Assembly: GCA_017461045.1 (NCBI GenBank)
Contig: JAFTZJ010000024.1
Coordinates: 22,021-86,020, forward strand
Origin: Lachnospiraceae bacterium
Lineage (GTDB): Bacteria > Bacillota > Clostridia > Lachnospirales > Lachnospiraceae
DNA: 64,000 nucleotides
Direction of reading: 5' to 3'
In this document: piece after piece, positions 16,870 to 26,323 of the stretch
Layout of the letters: every line of letters begins with the position of its first letter
Position numbering within the stretch: position 1 is the first letter of the stretch
Position numbers and translations under genes: made by a program
Notes under the pieces: model-generated
Databases searched by the model: none
What the model saw: the letters and a program-made list of their open reading frames with translations, nothing else
Told to the model about the DNA's origin: nothing

Positions 16870-18084
16870 ATGGCAGTATATAAGTATAAGGTCGTAGACG
16901 CAAGCGGTAAAAACAAGAAGGGTGAGATAGAAGCACAAAACCAAGAGCAAGCGGTTAATAAGCTGAAATCTGACGGATTTACCGTGGTAGCCTGTGATGA
17001 AGCAGGAGCAATGGATAAAGATATTGAAATCAATATCAATCGTAAGATTAAACCAAGAGATTTGAGTGTGTTCTGTAAACAGTTCGCCAGTATCTTGAAT
17101 GCAGGTGTTACCATTATCACAGCATTGGAAATGATGAGTGATCAGATGGAAAATAAGACTATGCAGAAGGTGTTGCGTGAGACGAAAGCATATGTAGAAA
17201 AGGGTGGTACCTTGGCGGATGGTTTCCGTCAGCATTCGAAAGTAATTCCTACAATCATGATTAGTATGATTGAGGCGGGTGAAATGTCCGGTAACTTGGA
17301 AGTATGTTTTGAACGTTTGGCAATCCAGTTTGAAAAGCAGGGTAAGTTACAGGGCAAGATTAAAGGTGCTTTGACCTATCCGATTATTGTATGTATTATT
17401 GCAGTAATTGTTATTATTGTAATGGTAGTTGCAGTTATTCCTACATTCTCTGATATGTTCAAGGATATGGGTATGGATCTTCCATTGGCAACACGACTGT
17501 TACTGTGGTTGTCTGATTTGTTTATTAAGCGTTGGTGGTTAGTGCTGATGATTGTAGTGGCTATTGTGGCTGCATACAAAGGCTTTGGCTCTACGAACGT
17601 AGGTAAGCATGTATATGGAAAGATTGCAATCAAGGTGCCATTGTTTGGTAAGTTGACAGTTATGCAGGCTGCTGCAAATGTTTCTCGTACACTTAGTACC
17701 TTGATGGCTTCCGGTATTTCGTTGGTAGATGCAGTGGAAGCGGTATCGAACATGATGGATAATGTTTGGTTTAAGGAAGCGTTGTTGAATGCAAAAGACC
17801 AGGTTATGAAGGGTGTTCCTTTATCGAAACCGATTCGTGACTGTGGTTTGTTCCCTACCATGTTGCCTCAGATGATTAAGATTGGTGAGGAAACAGGTAA
17901 TATAGAAGACATGATGGATAAGGTTGCTGATTATTATGAAGAGCAGGTGGATATGACCACAGAAGCGGTTACCACTGCAATGGAACCTTTAACCATGGTA
18001 GTCTTAGCGGGTATTGTCGGTGTTATTGTTGCCGGTGTATACGGACCAATGCTTTCAATGTACGAAGGTATCGACAATCTATAA
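16870..18084 (+). CDS. pilC: Type IV pilus inner-membrane platform protein PilC
   Basis: 404-aa GspF/PilC platform protein that connects the ATPases to the pilus base. It opens with YKYKVVDASGKNKKGEIEAQ and has two GspF domains: RDLSVFCKQFASILNAGVTI (about residues 64-83) and the second around NVSRTLSTLMASGISLVDAV. Three transmembrane segments are visible (about 170-190, 215-237, and near the C-terminus). GGAGG lies about 6 bases before ATG 16870. It is separated from pilT by a 165-base gap with a strong inverted repeat. Confidence 0.94.
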   Translation: MAVYKYKVVDASGKNKKGEIEAQNQEQAVNKLKSDGFTVVACDEAGAMDKDIEININRKIKPRDLSVFCKQFASILNAGVTIITALEMMSDQMENKTMQKVLRETKAYVEKGGTLADGFRQHSKVIPTIMISMIEAGEMSGNLEVCFERLAIQFEKQGKLQGKIKGALTYPIIVCIIAVIVIIVMVVAVIPTFSDMFKDMGMDLPLATRLLLWLSDLFIKRWWLVLMIVVAIVAAYKGFGSTNVGKHVYGKIAIKVPLFGKLTVMQAAANVSRTLSTLMASGISLVDAVEAVSNMMDNVWFKEALLNAKDQVMKGVPLSKPIRDCGLFPTMLPQMIKIGEETGNIEDMMDKVADYYEEQVDMTTEAVTTAMEPLTMVVLAGIVGVIVAGVYGPMLSMYEGIDNL

Positions 18085-18162
18085 TTCACGGTTAATCTCT
18101 GCCGAGACCGAAACCATCGGCGGATGTTAATAAATATTATATAATAAAAGGAGAGAATTATT

Positions 18163-18627
18163 ATGAAGAAAACAACAAACAAAGGTTTCTCAATGGTTGA
18201 GTTAATTATCGTTATCGCAATCATGGCTATCTTAGCTGCTGCTTTAGCTCCAGCTTTGATTAAGTACATCAACAAGTCAAGATTAAGTACTGATATCACA
18301 ACCGGTACTTCAATCGCAAGTGCTGCTCAGGCTGCAATGGCTGTTGAGGCTGCTAATGATGATTCTACCAACTACACAACAGCTACAGAAGTTAATACTC
18401 TTTTAGGTTCTGCATCTAGCAACAGCTTTGCTTCAGAATTTGCTGAAGTATTAGCAGTTACTCAGGTAAGTGGTAAGTCTAAGAAGGACTTAAACGGTAC
18501 AGTAATTTCTACTCAGAGCTACTACATGATGGTTGACCCTAACACTGATGCAATCAGCGTATGGTATGGTACCACTACAGCAGATTACTTAGTATCACCT
18601 AGTGTAGGTACTGCTTTAAGTGAATAA
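18163..18627 (+). CDS. pilA: Major type IV pilin (PilA-like)
   Basis: 154-aa prepilin. The class III leader is MKKTTNKG with cleavage before FSMVELIIVIAIMAILAAAL, with Phe+1 and Glu+5, giving a mature protein of about 146 aa. A short Ala/Ser/Thr-rich globular domain follows; no Cys pair is present. It is judged the major subunit because of its position after pilC, the AAAGGAG site about 8 bases before the ATG, the hairpin directly after it, and codon use richer in GCT, ATC, AAC and TTA than its neighbours. These are signs of high expression, seen by eye. Confidence 0.9.
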   Translation: MKKTTNKGFSMVELIIVIAIMAILAAALAPALIKYINKSRLSTDITTGTSIASAAQAAMAVEAANDDSTNYTTATEVNTLLGSASSNSFASEFAEVLAVTQVSGKSKKDLNGTVISTQSYYMMVDPNTDAISVWYGTTTADYLVSPSVGTALSE

Positions 18628-18644
18628 TTAATATGTTTTCACTG

Positions 18645-18676
18645 TGTAACACAAGCCGTAAATGGCTTGTGTTACA
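18645..18676 (+). other. 13-bp perfect stem-loop after the major pilin gene
   Basis: TGTAACACAAGCC (18645-18657), loop GTAAAT, GGCTTGTGTTACA (18664-18676). No U-tract follows (TATGTGTATA), and pilD begins 23 bases later, so it is more likely an mRNA 3'-protecting or processing hairpin, or a leaky terminator, than a full stop. Such stems often raise the level of the upstream message relative to downstream genes. Confidence 0.65.
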
Positions 18677-18698
18677 TATGTGTATATAGGTGAGTGTA

Positions 18699-19502
18699 AT
18701 GAATGAATGGTTATTGCTTATAATTTTCTTGGTTTCGGGCTTGCTATTAGGAGTGATTTTTATTCATGCTAAATCTTTAGTTCAATTCATAAACGAATTA
18801 GAAGATGAAGATACAGCATGCGGCTCCTGTAAGGATAAGAAAACGTGTTTGGCAATGAGGCCCATTGGTAAATCCAACTGGGTAACGGAATTTACATACA
18901 CCTCTTATTTAATAGTAAGAAAGAAATGCATGTATGTAATGAAAAAGAAAAAGGCATACATGCTGATTCTTGCTATTTTAAACGGCATTTTGTATGCCGG
19001 TCTGGCCTGGGTATATGGTTGGACAATGGAAACAATCCTATTTTGTCTATGTACAACAGCATTGATATATATAGGGTATGTCGATTGGAATACACAATAT
19101 ATTCCTTTCGAATTTAATATTTTCATTTTTCTATTAGGGCTGATACGATTGTTCCTAACGCCGGAATACTGGTTGGAACGGTTAATAGGTCTGATTGCAG
19201 TCAGCGTTTTCCTATTACTTGTCAATTGGGTTGGATCGAAAATCCTTCACCGGGATGGCGTAATAGGTGGCGGCGACATTAAGCTCATGGCAGCGGCTGG
19301 CTTATTATTAGGCTGGAAACTGAATATTGTAGCATTTATGATGGGATGTATTGGTGGAAGTATCATACATCTGATTATCATGAAGATAGGCAAAGGCGAA
19401 CGACAGTTAGCTTTTGGCCCATACTTAGCGATGGGCATCTATATCGCCATGATATGTGGTGAACAGCTTATGAGCTGGTACCTAGGTATAATGGGCTTGT
19501 AG
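18699..19502 (+). CDS. pilD: Prepilin peptidase (A24 family) PilD-like
   Basis: 267-aa polytopic aspartic protease that cleaves the prepilins of this operon. The two catalytic Asp are in IGYVDWNTQYIPFEFNI and IGGGDIKLMAAAGLLLGW (the GxGD motif). The N-terminal methyltransferase half is reduced: the usual RSFLNVVIYRLP-type segment is not seen and only CGSCKDKKTC remains of the cysteine region, so N-methylation of pilins is uncertain. ATG 18699 follows AGGTGA by 5 bases; a GTG at 18690 is less likely. Confidence 0.9.
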   Translation: MNEWLLLIIFLVSGLLLGVIFIHAKSLVQFINELEDEDTACGSCKDKKTCLAMRPIGKSNWVTEFTYTSYLIVRKKCMYVMKKKKAYMLILAILNGILYAGLAWVYGWTMETILFCLCTTALIYIGYVDWNTQYIPFEFNIFIFLLGLIRLFLTPEYWLERLIGLIAVSVFLLLVNWVGSKILHRDGVIGGGDIKLMAAAGLLLGWKLNIVAFMMGCIGGSIIHLIIMKIGKGERQLAFGPYLAMGIYIAMICGEQLMSWYLGIMGL

Positions 19503-19542
19503 CCCTAAAAATATACACTGATTAGCGAGGGAGGCTACGAAA

Positions 19543-21186
19543 ATGGCAAATAATAAAGTCTTAACAATAGACATCAATAATGACAGTATTACCATTGTAG
19601 AAGCGACAGCTTCACAAAAGAAACAGACATTTATACATAACGCAATGATTTTTGATACACCGGAAGATTCTTATGAAGACGGTTTTATCAGAAATAAGGA
19701 TGCAGTTGGTGCTGCAATTCGTGAACAATTAAATTCAAATGGAGTGGCAAACAAGAATGTTATCTTCGTATTGTCATCATCCAAGATTGTAAGTAGGGAA
19801 GTTTTGATTCCGTCAGTACCGGATAAGAAAATCCCTGGAATTATTAATGCGAACGCAACAGAATATTTCCCTGTTAATATAGAGGATTATGTAGTTTCGC
19901 ATTCTGTGCTGGAAAATGTAATTGGCGAAGATGGCGCTAAGAACAAGCGTGTACTTGTAGTTGCAGTTCCACAGCAGATGATTCGGACATATTATGAAGT
20001 AGCAAGCGTGGCGGGGTTAACTGTGCAGTCAATTGATTACATGGGTAATGCAATGCTTCAGTTAATTAAAACACAGACAAGTGATAATGCTACTACCATG
20101 GTAGTTCAGATTGGTAGTGAAGCTACAATTTTGAATATTGTAAAAGGTGATACCTTATTACTTCAGAGAACAGTACCATATGGAATTAATGGTGTAGTTG
20201 CTGAAGTTATGGAATCGAAAGAAGTAGATGCAGCAACAGCATTGAGTATGTTGCAAAGTGAGCGTATGATCACAGTTGATTTTGATGATGATGCAGTTAC
20301 AGGTGCATTCCGTTACTTAATCAACAATATCGGACGTGTAATGGATTACTATGCATCACGTAATCCGGACAAGCCAATTGATGATGTATATTTAACTGGT
20401 GACGGAGCGTTAATCCGTGGTATTGACGGTCTATTTAAGATTCAGTTGAATGTATCAACCAAGGTTATGGATAGCTTGTACAACGTTAAGTTTGACGACA
20501 AGATTGATACACATATTTATAACCCTGTATATTTAATCGGTTCGATTGGTGCCGCTATGGAACCAATGGGATTCGTATTGAAGGAAATGGCTGCTAAGAA
20601 AGCAAGCCGTGGCCAGCTGGTTATCTTTATTGTAATCTTAGTACTTGCAATATTGATTGCACTTGGTGGAATCATTGTTACGGCAGTCATGAATATTGCA
20701 GCTAAGACTCACAAGGCTTATGTTGAGTCTCAGATTGCACAGATTCAGGATATTCAGCAGATTTATGACGAATATTTAGAGAGTGAAGCAACTTATAATG
20801 ATATGTTAGTATTATATGACTCTACTAAGATTTCTAATGAGTACATGATGGAATTCTGGAACAGCTTAGAAGAATGTATTCCAAAGAATGTAAATGTAGT
20901 AGCTATTGAGTCTTCGTCTACAAATGTTTCAATTAAGATGGAGAGTACCGACTATGATTCAATTGCAAGATTAGTAGTTGAGTTGCGTGGATTGAATTGC
21001 ATTGAAAATGCATGGATTGCTCAGATTAATGAGGTTTCTGAAGAAGGAACAGGAGCAGTTATTTATGAGTACACAGTTGAATGTAACTATGTTCTTCCTG
21101 AGTATGAAGCAGTAGTTGCAGAACCAAGTACTGACGCAGCAGCTTCGACAGAAGCTTCTACTGAAGCAGAGGAAAGCATAGAATAG
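19543..21186 (+). CDS. pilM: PilM-PilN fusion, pilus alignment complex
   Basis: 547 aa. Residues 1 to about 350 form an actin-like PilM domain (VLTIDINNDSITIVEA, MVVQIGSEATILNI, VYLTGDGALIRGIDGLF). A transmembrane helix follows at about 357-382 (LVIFIVILVLAILIALGG), then about 165 residues resembling periplasmic PilN (coiled segment, then FWNSLEECIPKNVNVVAIES). PilM and PilN are usually separate proteins whose contact is PilN's cytoplasmic tail; here they are one chain and no separate pilN exists in the operon. The C-terminus is Ala/Ser/Thr/Glu-rich and disordered. GGGAGG precedes the ATG. Confidence 0.86.
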   Translation: MANNKVLTIDINNDSITIVEATASQKKQTFIHNAMIFDTPEDSYEDGFIRNKDAVGAAIREQLNSNGVANKNVIFVLSSSKIVSREVLIPSVPDKKIPGIINANATEYFPVNIEDYVVSHSVLENVIGEDGAKNKRVLVVAVPQQMIRTYYEVASVAGLTVQSIDYMGNAMLQLIKTQTSDNATTMVVQIGSEATILNIVKGDTLLLQRTVPYGINGVVAEVMESKEVDAATALSMLQSERMITVDFDDDAVTGAFRYLINNIGRVMDYYASRNPDKPIDDVYLTGDGALIRGIDGLFKIQLNVSTKVMDSLYNVKFDDKIDTHIYNPVYLIGSIGAAMEPMGFVLKEMAAKKASRGQLVIFIVILVLAILIALGGIIVTAVMNIAAKTHKAYVESQIAQIQDIQQIYDEYLESEATYNDMLVLYDSTKISNEYMMEFWNSLEECIPKNVNVVAIESSSTNVSIKMESTDYDSIARLVVELRGLNCIENAWIAQINEVSEEGTGAVIYEYTVECNYVLPEYEAVVAEPSTDAAASTEASTEAEESIE

Positions 21187-21199
21187 GAGGGTATGAACT

Positions 21200-22327
21200 A
21201 TGAATGAGACAACAAAGAAAATTATTCTTGGTGGTGTCAGCGTAGCTGTAATCGCCGGTGCATATTTCTTGGTAATGAAGCCAAATATGGATGACACAAA
21301 GAAAATCAAATCTGAAACACAGAGATTACAGACAACTTTGGATGATTTGAAGGCAAAAGAGGCAAGACGTCAGGAATTTTTAGATGGCACAGCTGAGAAT
21401 TTAGCATTATTTGAAGATAAGTTAGCAGAGTTCCCTTCAAACTGGGATCAGGAATATCAGATTGAATTTGTAGAGAAGGTTCGTAAGAATCCTGATATTG
21501 TATACAATGTAACAGGTCAGATGATGGCAGAGCCAACCGCATACTATGTATTAGGTGGAACCGGTGCAGTGCAGAGCGCAGATGCTTCAGCAGATGCAAC
21601 CGCAGATGCAACCGCATCAGATCATTATGAGTGTTATACACAGACCATGGTATTGGAGTATGTAGGTGATTACGCAGGTGTTAAGGACTTTGTGGACCAT
21701 GTAGCTGCTTACCCATATCGTATGACAATTGATAACGTTTCAATTTCAGCAGATGATGCTTCACCGGATTATTATAAGGGTGAATTAACTGTAAATCAGT
21801 ATTACATTACCGGCTTAGACAGAACAGAGCAGGATGATATTGATTTAACAGATATTGAAACCGGTGTTGATAATATCTTTAGTGGCGGAAGTGCACAGGG
21901 CGTTGTATCTAAGTATGCAGCAGATAATGGTGCAGCGATTATTTCTGACTACGATTTATATGTGGCAGTAAATCCTACATCTAGTGATACATCTGGTAAG
22001 GTCGTAGGTCTTGCAAGCGGAAGTACAGTAACCAGTAGCAAGAACGAAGCAGAAGCAATTGAAATCAGTGTTTCACAGGATGGCGATACTTATACTGTAA
22101 TTTATGGTATCGGAACAGAGAAGCAGACCAAGGAATTTGCTCCTGGTGAAGATTTGACATTATTAATCCAGTCTTCAGATATTAAGGATGCTTCTGATGT
22201 GAATACAGCGAATATCTCAATTGAGAATACAACAGACAAGACATTATATGTAAAGGTTGCAGACGATACTTCAGCTAGAAGAATTAAGATTGTTAACAGA
22301 GCAGGTAGTGTAATTGTTTATAAGTAG
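21200..22327 (+). CDS. PilO-like pilus alignment protein
   Basis: 375 aa: a short cytoplasmic tail, one transmembrane helix (about residues 8-26), a coiled-coil stretch (TKKIKSETQRLQTTLDDLKA), then an alpha/beta domain (YDVKDF-like segment YAGVKDFVDHVAAYPYRMTI) as in PilO. A low-complexity insert ADASADATADATAS (about residues 128-141) and a C-terminal extension of more than 120 residues make it larger than typical PilO (about 200 aa). It follows the PilM-PilN fusion by 13 bases, matching the pilM-N-O order. Primary support is position and topology; sequence similarity is weak. Confidence 0.72.
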   Translation: MNETTKKIILGGVSVAVIAGAYFLVMKPNMDDTKKIKSETQRLQTTLDDLKAKEARRQEFLDGTAENLALFEDKLAEFPSNWDQEYQIEFVEKVRKNPDIVYNVTGQMMAEPTAYYVLGGTGAVQSADASADATADATASDHYECYTQTMVLEYVGDYAGVKDFVDHVAAYPYRMTIDNVSISADDASPDYYKGELTVNQYYITGLDRTEQDDIDLTDIETGVDNIFSGGSAQGVVSKYAADNGAAIISDYDLYVAVNPTSSDTSGKVVGLASGSTVTSSKNEAEAIEISVSQDGDTYTVIYGIGTEKQTKEFAPGEDLTLLIQSSDIKDASDVNTANISIENTTDKTLYVKVADDTSARRIKIVNRAGSVIVYK

Positions 22328-22341
22328 AATGGAGTGATTTT

Positions 22342-23781
22342 ATGAAAAAGAACAATAGGGGTGTCAGTTTAATTGAAATCCTGATTGCTGTTGTTGTTTT
22401 CACAATATGTATTACTCCGATTGTCAGCCAGTTAATGGTTGGTATGCGAATCAGCAAGAAGGCAGATGATCAACAGGCTGCTACGGATTATGCAAAATCA
22501 ATTGCTGAAACCGTGAAACAGATGGAATTGAGTGATGAGTATTCAGATGCACAGTTATTCCAAATGGCGGATGACTTTCAAATGGATTCACTGACATATT
22601 CGAATTCTTACTACTCAGTTAAAGCGGATGGTTCAGCAGGAACTGTAATACCGGAAGGTAGTAAGTTAATTTCTGCCGGAGGTAGTTATTCTTCCGTAAC
22701 CGCAATGTATCAGGCTGTCAATACAGCAAACAAGGCATCCGGTGTTTCACCGGAAGCGGTGGTAAGACAATATCAATTTACCGGAACAGCTGAAGTTGAT
22801 GATCGTGAGTACGAAGTACAGATTGATATGGACACACTTCCATATGCATTGAGTGCTTTGAATTCAACAAGTAATTATGACTTAAATGCTGTTAATTTGG
22901 GTAATTTGTCAAGTTTGGATGCTTCAACAACTGCAATTATTACAGATGCATCCAATTATGATGCACCGGTATCAGTATCATTCTTCAATGCAGTAATCTC
23001 TTCCTTAGAGAATTCCGGCAATGAAGAAGATGCAATGCTTGCGGTACAGTTAAAGAATGGTACTCGTAGCTTGAATGATTCGGCAACTAAGACAATACAC
23101 ATTGAAGTGAACGAAGTAACATCAGATCCAAATGGATATAAGTATCAGGTAGTATGTAAACTGATATATGATAACAGTTATATTTCTACGTATTTTGATG
23201 TTCCTACAGATGCATCTCATATAGAATATGAGGTACATAATCAGTTGTACAAGGAATTACCGGATGTGTACTTGATGTACAATCAGTTCTTGTATAACAA
23301 GAATTATGGTGATGATGATATTCAGATTGTGAACAATTTGGATTCAGAAACGGCAAAGGTTTATGTTGTAAGAACAGTAGAAACTTCATCCAATGTACAG
23401 GATGTAGTTTCACCGGAAAGCGGTAGTTCATTACTTCCGGATCAATTAATTCCGGATGAAACCACACAGTATCGTGATGCTAAGAGTGGTGCAAATTATA
23501 TGTACATTACAAAATTCACGGTAACGGATAATGTAGAAGTATATACTAATATTCCGTTAACACAGCCGTCACCGACTGGTACTGAGGTGAGCAATATTAC
23601 CAATGGTGCAGTTAGTAGATTGACCAAAATTAGTACGAATACTACTGAATCAGTTGTGAAACCTTTGGAAGAGGATGAACGGTATTCAGAACAAGGACGT
23701 ATATATAACATTGTTATTACATTAACGAATACAGAAACAGGTATAGTAACAACGTTTGATACATCAAAGGGGGATTACTAA
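22342..23781 (+). CDS. Minor pilin with type IV prepilin leader (PilV-like)
   Basis: 479 aa. The leader MKKNNRG is followed by VSLIEILIAVVVFTICITPI, with Glu+5, then a long extracellular domain rich in Ser, Asn and Thr. At more than 470 residues it is about three times the size of the major pilin, so it is probably a tip or adhesive minor subunit. The hydrophobic helix resembles PilV/PilI-type proteins. Its stop overlaps the next start by one base (TAATG). No conserved fold was recognised in the large domain. Confidence 0.82.
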   Translation: MKKNNRGVSLIEILIAVVVFTICITPIVSQLMVGMRISKKADDQQAATDYAKSIAETVKQMELSDEYSDAQLFQMADDFQMDSLTYSNSYYSVKADGSAGTVIPEGSKLISAGGSYSSVTAMYQAVNTANKASGVSPEAVVRQYQFTGTAEVDDREYEVQIDMDTLPYALSALNSTSNYDLNAVNLGNLSSLDASTTAIITDASNYDAPVSVSFFNAVISSLENSGNEEDAMLAVQLKNGTRSLNDSATKTIHIEVNEVTSDPNGYKYQVVCKLIYDNSYISTYFDVPTDASHIEYEVHNQLYKELPDVYLMYNQFLYNKNYGDDDIQIVNNLDSETAKVYVVRTVETSSNVQDVVSPESGSSLLPDQLIPDETTQYRDAKSGANYMYITKFTVTDNVEVYTNIPLTQPSPTGTEVSNITNGAVSRLTKISTNTTESVVKPLEEDERYSEQGRIYNIVITLTNTETGIVTTFDTSKGDY

Positions 23782-26312
23782 TGCAGAAGTTATCTAGTAA
23801 AAAATCGAATAACAAAGGTAATACCTTCATTGTAATCATGGTTACGTTAGCTTGTATGGGTATTTTGATCGGAGTTATTCTTGCATCAATCGGTTATTAT
23901 TATCGTGCAAAATATACAGATTTAGAAAATCGTAATAACTTCTATTATGTAGAAAAGGCGATTGATGAAATCTACACAGGTGTCGGTAATGATTCCGTAG
24001 GTGCATTGATTCAGGCATATTCTGATACAGTAGAAGTAATGGTGTATTATGATAACGGGCGCTATGTTCGTATTGATACAGCAGCTGCTAATCGGATTAT
24101 GAAACAAAAGTTTTTACAACGTATGGCAACAGACGTGAATTATTTTTCACAACAACAGTTGTATGAAAGATTGGATTCTTTTATTACAACACCGGATATT
24201 GAATTGGTAGATCCTGCAACCGTACCGGTTACAGAACCAAGATTATATATGGAAGTAGTTGCTTCCACTACCGGTAGTGGTGCCAATGTTGTAACAACCT
24301 ATGACAAGATTGTAATTCATAATATTACGGTTCGTCGTGAGACACCGGATGGTTATGTACAATCTATTACAACAGATATTGAGATTACAGAACCGGAATT
24401 TGACGTTTCATTTAGTGGTGTAGGAAGTGCAACCAATGCAATTTATGAATTCTCTATGATTGCGGATATGGGTGTTGAATTCAATGAAGCGACAGGTGAT
24501 AACGAAGTAGTTTCTGTCACAGGTAATGTATATGCCGGTTCCGACTACTATAATAAGGAATATAATGAAGATGCGGGAACAAGAGTATCCAATTATTACA
24601 ACGGAACCAACACAACAAAGTTGGCAGCATGTAATGGATTAAATGATTCCAGCCGTTATTCCGGAATATATGTAAATGACAGTAATGTTAGTATCATGGC
24701 AGAGAAGGTAATTGTACCAGGCTCCATTTCTGTAATTAATGATGGTAAAGCCAGCATTATGGGTAATATCGCAACCGGTTCCGGTTTGGCTGAGGTATGG
24801 GCAGATAATATTGTACTTGCTTCTGCATCAACCAGAACGGTTGGATTGAATATGGATGAAGGTTCATTATCCTTATATGCAAATGCTTATATTTCCGATG
24901 ATATGGAAATTAATAATGATAATGCAGATGTTGAATTATCCGGTAATTATTATGGATACAACTTCTCACAGACTGATGAGTTAGAACGTGTATTATCAGA
25001 ATACGCAGATGCTGCTTATATTAGTGGTGAATTACGAAAAGGTCACTTTAACAGTAGTGCAATTATTGTTAATGGTAATGCAGCAAACTTGGATTTCTCG
25101 GGGTTAGAGAATTTATATGTAGCTGGTCGTTCTTATATTGAAACTTCAAGAACCATGCAGGTTGAAATTTCAGATGATAAGAAGGAAGTTACCACAAGCT
25201 ATGTTGAAGTTGAAGGCAATAGTGACGTGCAGACCGGTGAATCTATTGCAGTTAAGAGTAATCAGGTTGCATATATGCCATTAGGTGTTAGCGATGGAAA
25301 ACCAATTTTCACGAATCGTGCACCGGCATTTAATGACAAGATTATTGACGTAATTGTAAAAGATAAGGGCTGGGTAAATGCAGAAACCATGGTAACCAGT
25401 CAGGAGATTTCAGGTAATACATATTACTTCTTGAACTTTACCAGTGCAACTGCTTCAGCAGAGTTCTTTGATTGGTATGCTAATGAAATGCCGGATATGG
25501 TTGGTTATGATTTAGCAACAGATATTGCAAATGTACGGGAATATTCTGACTTTAATGTTGGTAATATTGATGTTACAAATTCAACTGTAGTTACAACCTC
25601 TGGTGCTTATACCACAGGAGCATTAAATGTAGCACAGAATAAGGCATTGACAGTTACCGGTTACAATGACGATTTGTTTGAGTCAGGAGAGACGATTCCG
25701 AACTTTAACAGTACTGCACAGAATTACAACAAGACTTATATGGAAATGAAATACACATTACAGTCAATTGATTTGAATCTGTATGCGGATGAGATATTAA
25801 CTCAGATGACAGAAACAAAGAATGATATTGCTGCAATGAGCGGTTCAGAAGTAACACCAATTAATTACTACTTGGATTACTCTAAGTTAAATGGAGTTAA
25901 TATGAATGGCACCAAGATTGGTAATTATTACGTATGGGTATCTGATGGGGATGTGGAAATCACAGCACCGACTGGTACCGATGGTAAGATTATGGGTCTT
26001 GTAATTGCGAAGGGTGATGTAACCTTTGCAGATGATACAGTTACCAGATTTGAAGGACTTGTTATTACAGGTAGTAAGATTAAAGTAGATCACCCAATGG
26101 ATTTCGTTGCGAATGCTGAAATTGTTAAGACGATTCTTCGTACAGCAGATGCAACTAAGGGAAATCTGGTAGGCGATTATTCTGTTATTTGTGAAATCTT
26201 CAAGGATTATGATCCGGAAGATTCCGGAGGAGAAGAAGGTTCGACCTCTGTAGGAATGATTGAAGTCGGTGATGTAATTCAGTATGAAAACTGGAAGAAG
26301 AATGTAGAGTAG
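23781..26312 (+). CDS. Large PilX/GspK-type minor pilin-like surface protein
   Basis: 843 aa. A prepilin-like start, KSNNKG followed by NTFIVIMVTLACMGILIGVI, lacks Glu at +5 (Val instead), as in PilX and GspK, the subunits that cap the pseudopilus tip. The region of about residues 300-560 has short alternating segments with Asn/Gly turns (SIMAEKVIVPGSISVIND, KASIMGNIATGSGLAEVWAD), suggestive of a beta-solenoid; another such stretch is at GLVIAKGDVTFADDTV. It could be an adhesin displayed at the pilus tip. Function is inferred from the leader and the operon. Confidence 0.7.
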   Translation: MQKLSSKKSNNKGNTFIVIMVTLACMGILIGVILASIGYYYRAKYTDLENRNNFYYVEKAIDEIYTGVGNDSVGALIQAYSDTVEVMVYYDNGRYVRIDTAAANRIMKQKFLQRMATDVNYFSQQQLYERLDSFITTPDIELVDPATVPVTEPRLYMEVVASTTGSGANVVTTYDKIVIHNITVRRETPDGYVQSITTDIEITEPEFDVSFSGVGSATNAIYEFSMIADMGVEFNEATGDNEVVSVTGNVYAGSDYYNKEYNEDAGTRVSNYYNGTNTTKLAACNGLNDSSRYSGIYVNDSNVSIMAEKVIVPGSISVINDGKASIMGNIATGSGLAEVWADNIVLASASTRTVGLNMDEGSLSLYANAYISDDMEINNDNADVELSGNYYGYNFSQTDELERVLSEYADAAYISGELRKGHFNSSAIIVNGNAANLDFSGLENLYVAGRSYIETSRTMQVEISDDKKEVTTSYVEVEGNSDVQTGESIAVKSNQVAYMPLGVSDGKPIFTNRAPAFNDKIIDVIVKDKGWVNAETMVTSQEISGNTYYFLNFTSATASAEFFDWYANEMPDMVGYDLATDIANVREYSDFNVGNIDVTNSTVVTTSGAYTTGALNVAQNKALTVTGYNDDLFESGETIPNFNSTAQNYNKTYMEMKYTLQSIDLNLYADEILTQMTETKNDIAAMSGSEVTPINYYLDYSKLNGVNMNGTKIGNYYVWVSDGDVEITAPTGTDGKIMGLVIAKGDVTFADDTVTRFEGLVITGSKIKVDHPMDFVANAEIVKTILRTADATKGNLVGDYSVICEIFKDYDPEDSGGEEGSTSVGMIEVGDVIQYENWKKNVE

Positions 26313-26323
26313 GTGGTGATTGT

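Noticed and set aside
21583-21625. Repeated GCAGATGCAACC-type units in the pilO-like gene as a possible mobile repeat.
   Set aside because: It is a short in-frame Ala/Asp/Thr low-complexity linker, with no copies elsewhere in the window.
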